A stretch of 5,449 bases of DNA from Cyanobacteria bacterium UBA1186 (GCA_002309875.1 DBYM01000057.1:1-5449), one strand, 5' to 3'; numbered from the stretch's first letter, positions 1 through 5,138 are shown. A program made the numbers and translations. The notes: generated by a model from the sequence alone, not told the origin.

Positions 1-344
1 CATAACATACTCGTTTTCGGGTGTCCTTTTGTCCTGATAAGCATTTCATTTGCAATCCAACTGAATACTCCGCTTCGGGTTGCGATGCTTACTATTATCA
101 TCATTGAAACGAGGAGGAAGATTACGTTAAAATCCACATAGTTTATGAAATAATGCGGATTTAAAACTCCGTCAATTTTTTGAGTCTGCCCCAAAAGCCC
201 CAACAGCAAAGTCAGAGATGCGCCGACTAAGGCGACCGTAACTTTCGGAACCTTCTCCGTTGCAATAAAGAAATAAGCAACAATAAGTATGGCTGCCGAT
301 ATGCTCAGAGCATTCGATGCTACCTGGCTTAATAAACTTTCCAT
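1..344 (-). CDS. ArsB/NhaD-type ion transporter, N-terminal part (cut by left edge)
   Basis: An open frame starts at ATG 344-342 and reads 114 codons to the left edge without a stop, so only the N-terminus is present. The protein is strongly hydrophobic, with likely membrane segments at about residues 11-27, 34-52 and 73-88. It carries the run DFNVIFLLVSMMIIVSI (71-87) followed by SGVFSWIA and a KGHP loop near 107-109. This arrangement (YFFIATEKV loop, second helix, then DFNVIFLL..MMIIV, then a TGVF-like turn and KG(N/D/H)P) is what I know from the ArsB/NhaD part of the ion-transporter superfamily (also named SLC13-type permeases). Those proteins are inner-membrane carriers of about 420-430 residues, so roughly three quarters is missing. 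The substrate (Na+/H+, arsenite, or an organic anion) cannot be told from this fragment. An AGGAGAG ribosome site lies 4 bases before the ATG and supports the start. The gene is divergent from the 505 gene. Confidence 0.75.
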   Translation of the reverse strand, partial: MESLLSQVASNALSISAAILIVAYFFIATEKVPKVTVALVGASLTLLLGLLGQTQKIDGVLNPHYFINYVDFNVIFLLVSMMIIVSIATRSGVFSWIANEMLIRTKGHPKTSML

Positions 345-378
345 AATCTCTCCTCAGAAAAATACTTATACTACTCTA

Positions 379-406
379 ATCATATAACAAAGAACGTTCG
401 AGGCAA
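379..406 (-). promoter_or_regulatory. Probable promoter of the transporter gene
   Basis: Read on the minus strand, TTGCCT (406-401, 4 of 6 to the -35 consensus) is followed after 16 bases by TATGAT (384-379, 5 of 6 to the -10 consensus). A start of transcription near 372 would give a leader of about 28 bases containing the ribosome site. A second -10-like TATAAG lies nearer the gene but has no good -35. This is a match by eye only. Confidence 0.4.
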
Positions 407-418
407 ATATGTTATTTC

Positions 419-438
419 TTGTAACATTTTGTTTACAA
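419..438. promoter_or_regulatory. Inverted repeat TTGTAA-N8-TTACAA in divergent intergenic region
   Basis: The half sites TTGTAA (419-424) and TTACAA (433-438) are perfect inverted repeats around 8 bases. They sit between the transporter promoter and the 505 gene, where a protein-binding operator controlling either gene could lie. The region is AT-rich, so a chance match is quite possible. No T-run follows, so it is not a terminator. The rest of 345-504 shows only AT-rich -10-like sequence around 469-480 for the plus-strand gene. Confidence 0.25.
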
Positions 439-504
439 TAAGGCAATTTATTCGTGAAAAATACGTTTATTAATATATGTGGTAAAGTGTAAAGGATTAT
501 TGTT

Positions 505-987
505 GTGGTAAGTGGTGTAAATTCAAACAATTTTGGCACAATAACAAGGGTAGGAAATACAAACTCAGGCAGGGCCGTGTATGAGGTTAAAGACCCTGAG
601 GGTAAACCTGCGGGTAAAATCACGATACCGCAGCAGAATTGTGATGTATTTGAAAAATCTTATACCGATATGCTTGATGCTGCGCCTAAGATGGAAGAAT
701 TTGCAAAGGAAGCGGCAACTCCCGAAAGACAGGAAAAGAACAGAAAAATTAATAAGTGGTCAAGAATAATCGGTGCTGGTGCAGGTTTGATAGCATCATC
801 ATTACTTGTCAGAAAGAAAATCAGCAAATATTGGCTGCAGGCCCTGATTTGTGTACCTGCAACATTAGCAGGTTTGTTCGGAGGTGCGTATGCCGGAACA
901 AGGCTCACTACCCCGAACTATGCAATAAAATTTACAAAGGCTATGCAGAATATATCAAAAATTGATGTTCAGCCTTATGAAGGTTAA
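505..987 (+). CDS. Unrecognised 160-residue protein with a membrane hairpin
   Basis: I do not recognise this family. The start is GTG at 505, chosen because AAAGGA (491-496) lies 8 bases upstream and no ATG fits better. Residues 1-60 look like a small soluble beta-rich part (RAVYEVKDPEGKPAGKITIP at 23-42), followed by a charged helical stretch rich in E and K (about 60-84). Two hydrophobic segments follow, at about 86-102 (IIGAGAGLIASSLLV) and 110-131 (WLQALICVPATLAGLFGGAY). They are separated by the short basic loop RKKISK, and both contain small-residue GxxxG-like spacings suited to tight helix packing. The C-terminal 30 residues are soluble. Together this suggests an inner-membrane hairpin protein with both ends on the same side, probably cytoplasmic given the basic loops, although the basic middle loop makes orientation uncertain. 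No signal peptide is seen. No clear terminator follows before the pseudopilin gene 89 bases on. Confidence 0.7.
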   Translation: MVSGVNSNNFGTITRVGNTNSGRAVYEVKDPEGKPAGKITIPQQNCDVFEKSYTDMLDAAPKMEEFAKEAATPERQEKNRKINKWSRIIGAGAGLIASSLLVRKKISKYWLQALICVPATLAGLFGGAYAGTRLTTPNYAIKFTKAMQNISKIDVQPYEG

Positions 988-1008
988 GCGCGGTCAGTAC
1001 AATATGTG

Positions 1009-1031
1009 AGTATGTAAATTTCTTTACTACT
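1009..1031. promoter_or_regulatory. Bulged inverted repeat AGTA-t-GTAAA / TTTAC-TACT
   Basis: Nine base pairs can form between 1009-1018 and 1023-1031 around the 4-base loop TTTC, with a single bulged T at 1013. There is no T-run after it, so it is a poor terminator. It overlaps the predicted -35 of the pseudopilin promoter, so it may be an operator or a 3'-end stem of the preceding mRNA. Confidence 0.3.
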
Positions 1032-1051
1032 TGTGCATATTATGCTAACAT
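1023..1051 (+). promoter_or_regulatory. Probable promoter of the pseudopilin gene
   Basis: TTTACT (1023-1028, 4 of 6 to -35) is followed after 17 bases by TAACAT (1046-1051, 4 of 6 to -10). The -10 is preceded by TGC, giving the TGn of an extended -10 element. The predicted start near 1058 leaves a short leader holding AAGGAGAG (1063-1070), 6 bases before the ATG. The match is by eye and has only moderate strength. Confidence 0.35.
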
Positions 1052-1076
1052 AACTTTATAAAAAGGAGAGATTTAC

Positions 1077-1679
1077 ATGAAAAGAAAAGGTTTTACGTTA
1101 TCAGAAGTATTGATTACTCTGGGTATAATCGGTGTTGTTGCAGCATTAACACTGCCGAGTTTAATCTCGGATACATCTTCGGCTCAAATCGGGCCTAAAT
1201 TGGGTAAAGCGGTTTCAATGTTTGAACAGGCAAATGAAGCATTGCTCAATGACAACTCCGTAGATTCGCTTGAAGATTTGGGCATCGTTACAAACGGGGA
1301 AGCAGCATATACAACAGGGTTGTCAAATCATCTTAAAGCGACTGCAAACGGACAGACTTTGAGAACAAAGGATAATGTTTCATATCTTATTACCATCGCC
1401 AATAACGCAGGTGCGGCAGGTCAGCCTCCTCACAGAAGATACAGAGGGACCGTTTTGGTTGATATTAATGCGTCCAACAATGTGTCAACGGCAGGTGAAG
1501 ATGCTTTTTGGTTCGGACTTTTTGATGACGGCTCTTTGAGACCGAAAGGCCATACTGATTGGCAGGGCGGAGCGGATACAAGTTGGACTGTTAACTGTCC
1601 TGCAAATGCAGTTCCGACAAATGCTTCTTACTGTGCGGGACACATATTTGATAACAATATGAAAGTTCTTTACAAGTAG
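1077..1679 (+). CDS. Pseudopilin-like protein with type IV prepilin (class III) signal
   Basis: The 200-residue protein begins with the basic leader MKRKG and then FTLSE. Prepilin peptidase would cut between Gly5 and Phe6, and Glu10 is the conserved +5 glutamate. The hydrophobic helix VLITLGIIGVVAALTLP (11-27) is the inner-membrane anchor and assembly helix typical of type II secretion pseudopilins and type IV pilins. The rest (about 30-200) would be a periplasmic or surface domain. It has a VDINASN turn (128-134), an EDAFWFGLFDDGSLRPKG motif (141-158) and two cysteines, Cys174 and Cys186, able to form a C-terminal disulfide loop. The motif order V-DING..G.D.F.F.L...G and C...YCA..I..(N/D).. 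matches what I recall of the many free-standing prepilin-type proteins in Gastranaerophilales genomes. The start is fixed by the AAGGAGAG site and the leader. The gene stands alone, with no pilus or secretion genes beside it. Its exact partner and substrate are unknown. Confidence 0.85.
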   Translation: MKRKGFTLSEVLITLGIIGVVAALTLPSLISDTSSAQIGPKLGKAVSMFEQANEALLNDNSVDSLEDLGIVTNGEAAYTTGLSNHLKATANGQTLRTKDNVSYLITIANNAGAAGQPPHRRYRGTVLVDINASNNVSTAGEDAFWFGLFDDGSLRPKGHTDWQGGADTSWTVNCPANAVPTNASYCAGHIFDNNMKVLYK

Positions 1680-1686
1680 TTTTCCG

Positions 1687-1715
1687 AAAGACCTCCTGAA
1701 AAGGAGGCCTTTTTG
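1687..1715 (+). terminator. Rho-independent terminator of the pseudopilin gene
   Basis: CCTCCT (1692-1697) pairs with AGGAGG (1702-1707) around a GAAA loop. The stem continues outward after one A-C mismatch by AAAG/CTTT, and a run of T follows (1710-1714). It lies 8 bases after the stop codon. Confidence 0.85.
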
Positions 1716-1741
1716 TATTTAAAACATGTTTATATTATAAT
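1713..1741 (+). promoter_or_regulatory. Candidate promoter P1 of pnp
   Basis: A perfect TATAAT (1736-1741) has TTGTAT (1713-1718, TTG conserved) 17 bases upstream. The -35 begins within the T-run of the previous terminator. Transcription from here would give a leader of about 65 bases that includes the hairpin at 1778-1798. Confidence 0.5.
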
Positions 1742-1770
1742 TAACACGATTAGAATTTATATTATTTAAT
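1741..1770 (+). promoter_or_regulatory. Candidate promoter P2 of pnp
   Basis: TTAACA (1741-1746, 5 of 6 to -35) and TTTAAT (1765-1770, 5 of 6 to -10) are separated by 18 bases. The predicted start is near 1777, one base before the leader hairpin, so the mRNA would carry the hairpin at its 5' end. It shares one base with the P1 -10 element. The region is AT-rich, so either P1 or P2 may be chance. Confidence 0.35.
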
Positions 1771-1777
1771 GGAAGCG

Positions 1778-1798
1778 CCCGGTTTTCGAGTAACCGGG
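1778..1798 (+). promoter_or_regulatory. Leader hairpin just upstream of pnp
   Basis: CCCGGTT (1778-1784) pairs perfectly with AACCGGG (1792-1798) around the loop TTCGAGT. It stands out as GC-rich in an AT-rich leader. A purine-rich tract with the ribosome site follows, not a T-run, so it is not a terminator. It ends 14 bases before the ATG. In E. coli the pnp leader forms a double-stranded structure through which RNase III and PNPase limit pnp expression. A similar role here is an inference by analogy, because this hairpin is short. Confidence 0.6.
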
Positions 1799-1812
1799 AG
1801 AAAGAAGGAAAA

Positions 1813-3960
1813 ATGACAGTACCGGAAACAAAAAGTTTTCAGTTAGAAATCGGCGGAAAGACCGTCACAGTTGAAACCGGCAAGTATGCACAATCAACCA
1901 ACGGAAGTGTAACCGTAAGATGCGGAGACACTATGTTATTCGTACATTGCTGTGTAAGTAAAGAACCGAGAGTAGGGATAGATTTCTTCCCGTTATTGAT
2001 TGACTATGAAGAAAGAATGTCCTCAATCGGACGTATCCCCGGCGGATACAACCGTTCTGAAGGTAAGGCAAGCGATAAGGCAATCCTTATTTCACGTTTG
2101 ATAGACAGACCTATCAGACCGTTATTCCCGAAAGGATACAGAAACGATATACAAATCGTTGCCCAGTTATTCAGTTATGATCAGGAAAATCAGCCTGATA
2201 CATTGGCTATGCTCGGCGCATCTTGCGCATTGATGCTTTCAGGCGCACCGTTTGAAGGGCCTATTGGTGCAGTTCGTGTATCAAAGGACGAAAACGGCAA
2301 TATGATAGCAAACCCGACACACAGACAGGCTGATGCTTCAGACCTTGATATTGTTGTAGCGGGTACTCATGATTCCGTAATTATGGTCGAAGCAGGCTGT
2401 AAGTTTGTTACGGAAGACGATATTATGAATGCTGTTGAATTTGCACAGGTTGAAATCAGAAAACAATGTGAAGCACAGATTGCATTCGCAAAGGCTTGCG
2501 GTGTTGAAAAGGAAGAATTTGTTAATCCTTATGATACATCAGAACTTGCGAAAATTATTGAAGACACTGCTCACGATATGATTTTTGATGCATATCATAA
2601 TTTCGACAGAGAATACAGACAAAATAAACTCGAAGAAGCCAAAAACCTTGTTAAAGAAAAGGTAGAGGCACTTCCTGAAGATCACTATATTAAACAAATT
2701 ATCGAAGAAACAGGAATCGATTTTGTTGCCGAAGAATTTAAGAACGCAGAAAAACACATAATGCGTGCAATGATTCTTGATGAAGGCGTTCGTGCAGACG
2801 GCAGAAAACCGACCGAAGTTCGTCCTATATGGTGCGAAGTCGGTGTTATTCCGAGAGCCCACGGCTCAGCAGTATTTACAAGAGGACAAACTCAGATTCT
2901 TTCTGTTGCTACTCTTGCAGGCCCTGCAATGGCTCAGGAACTTGACGGAGTTGATCCTGAAGTTAAGAAATCATATATGCACAAATACATCTTCCCGGGA
3001 TTCTCGGTTGGTGAAGTTAAACCGTTAAGAGGTCCGGGCAGACGTGAAGTCGGTCACGGAAACCTTGCCGAAAGAGCAAACGTTCCTGCACTTCCTTCTT
3101 TGGAAGAATTCGGTTATACAATCCGTGTAACATCAGACGTACTTGAATCAAACGGCTCAACTTCAATGGGCTCAACTTGCGGAAGTTCAATGGCATTGAT
3201 GAATGCAGGTGTTCCCGTTAAGTGTATGATCGGCGGTGTTGCAATGGGTATGATAACCGAGCCCGGCAGAGAGCCTGTTGTATTAACCGATATTCAGGGC
3301 ATTGAGGACTTCCTCGGTGATATGGACTTCAAGGTAACAGGTAATGATGACGGTATTACGGCTCTTCAAATGGATATGAAGGCTAAAGGTATAGCAAATG
3401 ACACTTTGAGAAGGGCTCTTGCTCAGGCTAAAGAAGGCAGATTGCATATCTTAGGCGAAATGAGAAAGGTTATCACCAAACCTGCTGATCATTTGTCACC
3501 GTTTGCACCTTCAATTTCAACTATGACTATACCGATTGACGATATCGGAACGGTTATCGGACCGGGCGGCAAACAGATTAGAGCAATCATTGAGGCTTCC
3601 GGTGCAGAAATCGATATTCAGGATAACGGTGTCGTAACAATCACTTCTAACGATCAGGAAGGCGCTGCTATTGCCAAGAAGATGATTAACGATTTAACCT
3701 TCAAACCTGAAGTCGGTATGGTTATCAAGGGTAAGGTAGTAAGAATTATACCTATTGGTGCTTTCGTTGAACTCGGCGGCGGCAAAGACGGTATGGTACA
3801 CATTTCTCAAATATGTCAGGAGAGAATTGAAACTATCGAGCCTCACGTTAACATAGGTGATGAAGTTATTGTAAAGGTTATCAAGATTGACGATAAAGGA
3901 AGAGTTAACCTTACAATTAAGGGTGTTACGGAAGAAGATAAGGCTAAATGTATTAACTAA
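1813..3960 (+). CDS. pnp: Polynucleotide phosphorylase (polyribonucleotide nucleotidyltransferase)
   Basis: This is a complete 715-residue protein, close to the 711 of E. coli. PNPase is a cytoplasmic trimer that degrades RNA 3' to 5' using phosphate, releasing nucleoside diphosphates, and can also run in reverse to add tails. The domains come in the usual order: first RNase PH-like core (about 10-145), helical linker domain (about 240-320), second RNase PH-like core (about 325-540), KH (about 568-628) and S1 (about 634-704). Catalytic features of the second core are present: Arg410-Arg411 in GPGRREVGHG, the phosphate-binding SNGSTS (446-451), and the metal and catalytic Asp499, Asp505 and Lys507 in EDFLGDMDFK. 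These correspond to E. coli R398/R399, D486, D492 and K494. The KH loop is IGPGGK (582-587). One oddity is that the first-core FFRR loop reads YNRS (79-82), so the second arginine is a serine. The start fits the family N-terminus, with AAGGA (1805-1809) only 3 bases upstream. There is no rpsO in front, unlike E. coli. Confidence 0.98.
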   Translation: MTVPETKSFQLEIGGKTVTVETGKYAQSTNGSVTVRCGDTMLFVHCCVSKEPRVGIDFFPLLIDYEERMSSIGRIPGGYNRSEGKASDKAILISRLIDRPIRPLFPKGYRNDIQIVAQLFSYDQENQPDTLAMLGASCALMLSGAPFEGPIGAVRVSKDENGNMIANPTHRQADASDLDIVVAGTHDSVIMVEAGCKFVTEDDIMNAVEFAQVEIRKQCEAQIAFAKACGVEKEEFVNPYDTSELAKIIEDTAHDMIFDAYHNFDREYRQNKLEEAKNLVKEKVEALPEDHYIKQIIEETGIDFVAEEFKNAEKHIMRAMILDEGVRADGRKPTEVRPIWCEVGVIPRAHGSAVFTRGQTQILSVATLAGPAMAQELDGVDPEVKKSYMHKYIFPGFSVGEVKPLRGPGRREVGHGNLAERANVPALPSLEEFGYTIRVTSDVLESNGSTSMGSTCGSSMALMNAGVPVKCMIGGVAMGMITEPGREPVVLTDIQGIEDFLGDMDFKVTGNDDGITALQMDMKAKGIANDTLRRALAQAKEGRLHILGEMRKVITKPADHLSPFAPSISTMTIPIDDIGTVIGPGGKQIRAIIEASGAEIDIQDNGVVTITSNDQEGAAIAKKMINDLTFKPEVGMVIKGKVVRIIPIGAFVELGGGKDGMVHISQICQERIETIEPHVNIGDEVIVKVIKIDDKGRVNLTIKGVTEEDKAKCIN

Positions 3961-3986
3961 TCTTTTGTAACATATTATAAAAGCAC

Positions 3987-4022
3987 AACGGCGGAAGTTT
4001 TAATTAACTTTCGCCGTTTTTT
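3987..4022 (+). terminator. Strong terminator of pnp, possibly two-way
   Basis: A 13-base-pair stem forms between 3987-3999 (AACGGCGGAAGTT) and 4006-4018 (AACTTTCGCCGTT), with a single G-T wobble and a 6-base loop TTAATT. A T-run to 4022 ends it. It abuts the stop codon of the convergent LuxR-type gene (4021-4023). Read on the minus strand the same stem is followed by a weaker T-rich stretch (GTGCTTTTAT), so it may also stop that transcript. Confidence 0.9.
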
Positions 4023-4248
4023 ATTCGTAAACTGTATTATCTTTAATCTTAATGAGCCCGAGTTCGACTGCTTTTATCGCACACTGAACTCTGTTATTTA
4101 CTCCGAGTTTTTCATAAATTGCTCCGAGATGGGCTTTTGTTGTATGCACGGATATATTCAGAATTTTTGATATCTCTTCATTCTTTAAACCTTGTACGAG
4201 GTAGTTTATAACCGCATTTTCACGTTCGGTCAGTTCGGTATATTCCAT
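4021..4248 (-). CDS. Stand-alone LuxR/GerE-type DNA-binding regulator
   Basis: The 75-residue protein is almost entirely a LuxR C-terminal helix-turn-helix domain. It has ELTERENAVINYLVQG (5-20, the usual LTxRE opening), NEEISKILNISVHTTKAHL (23-41, the helix-turn-helix with recognition helix from about Val34) and IYEKLGVNNRVQCAIKAVELGLI (44-66, dimerisation helix). The common TVK of the recognition helix is TTK here. There is no receiver, PAS or ligand-binding domain. Its size is close to Bacillus GerE (74 residues), a regulator made of this domain alone. It is probably a cytoplasmic transcription factor that binds DNA as a dimer. Its targets are unknown, though the divergent intergenic region is an obvious candidate. 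The ATG at 4248 is the only sensible start in frame. The best ribosome site, AAAGGA, is unusually far upstream (about 14 bases), so translation may be weak. Confidence 0.9.
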   Translation of the reverse strand: MEYTELTERENAVINYLVQGLKNEEISKILNISVHTTKAHLGAIYEKLGVNNRVQCAIKAVELGLIKIKDNTVYE

Positions 4249-4311
4249 TGAAATTAAGTTTGTCCTTTCTCAAAACTTTCCGGTAAGCGTAGTCCTCTTA
4301 ATACTTCCAGC

Positions 4312-4334
4312 TACTATACAGTTGTACTATATCA
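4312..4334 (-). promoter_or_regulatory. Probable promoter/operator of the LuxR-type gene: two TACTATA copies around a dyad
   Basis: TACTATA occurs at 4312-4318 and again at 4325-4331, exactly 13 bases apart. On the minus strand each reads TATAGTA, containing a -10-like TATAGT. The distal copy is preceded by TGA (4334-4332), giving an extended -10. Neither has a good -35. Between the copies lies the short dyad TACA-GT-TGTA (4317-4326). The arrangement fits alternative promoters or an autoregulatory site, but this is an inference. Confidence 0.4.
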
Positions 4335-4462
4335 ATGTTTTTATTTCTACTAGACAAGTGGATATTTTTTGTTAATTAATGTAAACATTTTTTCACACAG
4401 CCGCAATTTTAAAAAATTCAAATACTTTATATATATGTATATTAGTTAATATAGGTATGATT

Positions 4463-4687
4463 ATGGACCCGATTCAAGCATTATCATTATTTAAACCGAT
4501 TCAGAAGACAGGCACCGTTGAGTATGGCGGTCAGTCACGTGCGGTACATGGCGGAGCAAATCCTTTTGCACCTCAGCAGAAAGCAGAGGCTTATGCACAA
4601 TATGACAGAGGCCTTGAGCACGGATACGGAGGCGCTCAGTATCGTGACGGTGAAGTAATCGGAAAGAAATTAAATTTCGAATGTTAA
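4463..4687 (+). CDS. Unrecognised 74-residue Gly/Gln/Tyr-rich protein
   Basis: I do not recognise this protein. Two in-frame ATGs are possible, at 4457 and 4463. I prefer 4463 because the only ribosome-site-like sequence (AGG at 4453-4455) lies 7 bases before it but just 1 base before 4457. Starting at 4457 would add only Met-Ile. The protein begins MDPIQALSLFKPIQ, a short amphipathic helix. It then becomes rich in Gly, Gln, Ala and Tyr (YGGQSRAVHGGANPF at 21-35; EHGYGGAQYRDGE at 52-64) and ends NFEC with a cysteine as last residue. There is no signal peptide or membrane helix, and most of it looks disordered. Evidence that it is real: a clean terminator 9 bases after the stop and its own intergenic region upstream. 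It lies divergent from the LuxR-type gene and could be controlled by it, which is only a guess. Confidence 0.6.
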   Translation: MDPIQALSLFKPIQKTGTVEYGGQSRAVHGGANPFAPQQKAEAYAQYDRGLEHGYGGAQYRDGEVIGKKLNFEC

Positions 4688-4688
4688 T

Positions 4689-4721
4689 AAAAAAAAGACC
4701 TCGTTCAACGAGGTCTTTTTT
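4689..4721. terminator. Symmetric two-way terminator between convergent genes
   Basis: GACCTCGT (4697-4704) pairs perfectly with ACGAGGTC (4708-4715) around a 3-base loop TCA. The stem is flanked by A-run (4689-4696) and T-run (4716-4721), so a U-tract follows it on either strand. It serves the plus gene ending at 4687 and the minus gene whose TAA stop (4722-4720) lies partly inside the T-run. Confidence 0.92.
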
Positions 4722-4968
4722 ATCGGATAAATTTATAAACATCTTTGTAAATATCCCTATTCCCGTACTTAAATACGATAGTTGCAATACTTTCGCATGG
4801 AATAGAGACACGGTACGGTGTAAGGGAAGAAGCCTTGAGTTCAAGTTTTGCTTCTTCTTCGCTCAAATGCTCAATTAACGCCCGTGCACCTCTTATTGCA
4901 GGAGGTATCTCTGGTTTCTTAATAGCAAGCGCTAAAACTTCAGTCAATTTTTTCCACACACCTTTCAT
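4720..4968 (-). CDS. Unrecognised 82-residue protein
   Basis: I do not recognise this family. The protein has a basic amphipathic N-terminal helix (MKGVWKKLTEVLALAIKKP, 1-19), a short proline turn (EIPPA), a second charged helix (RGARALIEHLSEEEAKLELKA, about 26-46), and a C-terminal part with beta-like IPCESIATIVFKYG (57-69) ending in basic YKDVYKFIR. There is no membrane segment, and one cysteine (Cys58). It is probably a small cytoplasmic protein. The frame is closed by an in-frame TAG not far upstream, and ATG 4968 is the first usable start. No ribosome site precedes this ATG; instead a TATACT -10 element ends 7 bases before it. Convergence on a shared terminator, plus its own -10 element, supports it as a real gene. 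It is divergent from ppdK. Confidence 0.6.
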   Translation of the reverse strand: MKGVWKKLTEVLALAIKKPEIPPAIRGARALIEHLSEEEAKLELKASSLTPYRVSIPCESIATIVFKYGNRDIYKDVYKFIR

Positions 4969-4975
4969 TTCATTT

Positions 4976-4981
4976 AGTATA
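4976..4981 (-). promoter_or_regulatory. -10 element placed for a leaderless mRNA
   Basis: On the minus strand TATACT (4981-4976, 5 of 6 to consensus) is followed by 7 bases and then the ATG of the 82-residue gene. A normal start of transcription would fall on or next to the A of the ATG. The -35 region is AT-rich without a good match. Confidence 0.35.
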
Positions 4982-5078
4982 AAACGTATTTTTGGAAAAT
5001 TTTGCTAGTTTGTTAAGAAATATTTACACAATCGGGCTATTTTTCTCCTAAAACCTTCTCTCCCTTTTACTTTAAACT

Positions 5079-5114
5079 GTCTTCATGATAGACTTTTGTC
5101 ATAAATAGTATAGT
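5079..5114 (+). promoter_or_regulatory. Probable ppdK promoter with a dyad in place of the -35
   Basis: TATAGT (5109-5114, 5 of 6) is the best -10 before ppdK. At the expected -35 position (5086-5091) there is no match (TGATAG). Instead, an inverted repeat GTCT-N7-AGAC spans 5079-5093, centred at about -35. TTGTCA (5096-5101) resembles a -35 but is only 7 bases from the -10. A promoter that depends on an activator is one reading. The remaining part of 4969-5162 is AT-rich with no further feature I can support. Confidence 0.35.
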
Positions 5115-5121
5115 AATGTAG

Positions 5122-5138
5122 GGCGGATTATATCTGCC
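5122..5138 (+). promoter_or_regulatory. Leader hairpin of ppdK
   Basis: GGCGGA (5122-5127) pairs with TCTGCC (5133-5138) with one G-T wobble, around the loop TTATA. With the -10 at 5109-5114, transcription would start near 5121, so this hairpin would sit at the very 5' end of the mRNA. It is followed by AT-rich sequence and the ribosome site, with no T-run. Confidence 0.4.

Noticed and set aside
366..623. Open frame of 85 codons on the minus strand across the 505 gene start and intergenic region
   Set aside because: It would put the transporter promoter region inside a coding sequence and opposes the better-supported 505 gene. It has no ribosome site.
1778..1798. pnp leader hairpin as a riboswitch or attenuator
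   Set aside because: A single 7-base-pair stem with a 7-base loop and no T-run or alternative structure that I can see. It is too small for a known ligand-binding riboswitch.
2539..2862. Open frame of 107 codons on the minus strand inside pnp
   Set aside because: It lies wholly opposite a well-conserved enzyme gene, has cysteine/phenylalanine-rich low-quality sequence and has no promoter or ribosome site of its own. It is a shadow of pnp.
4491..4844. Open frame of 117 codons on the minus strand across the two-way terminator
   Set aside because: It would run through the strong terminator and overlap two better-supported genes in other frames. Its translation has no recognisable features.
4681..4878. 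Open frame of 65 codons on the plus strand starting at the terminator
   Set aside because: It begins within the terminator hairpin region, so no transcript would be expected, and it is antisense to the 82-residue gene.
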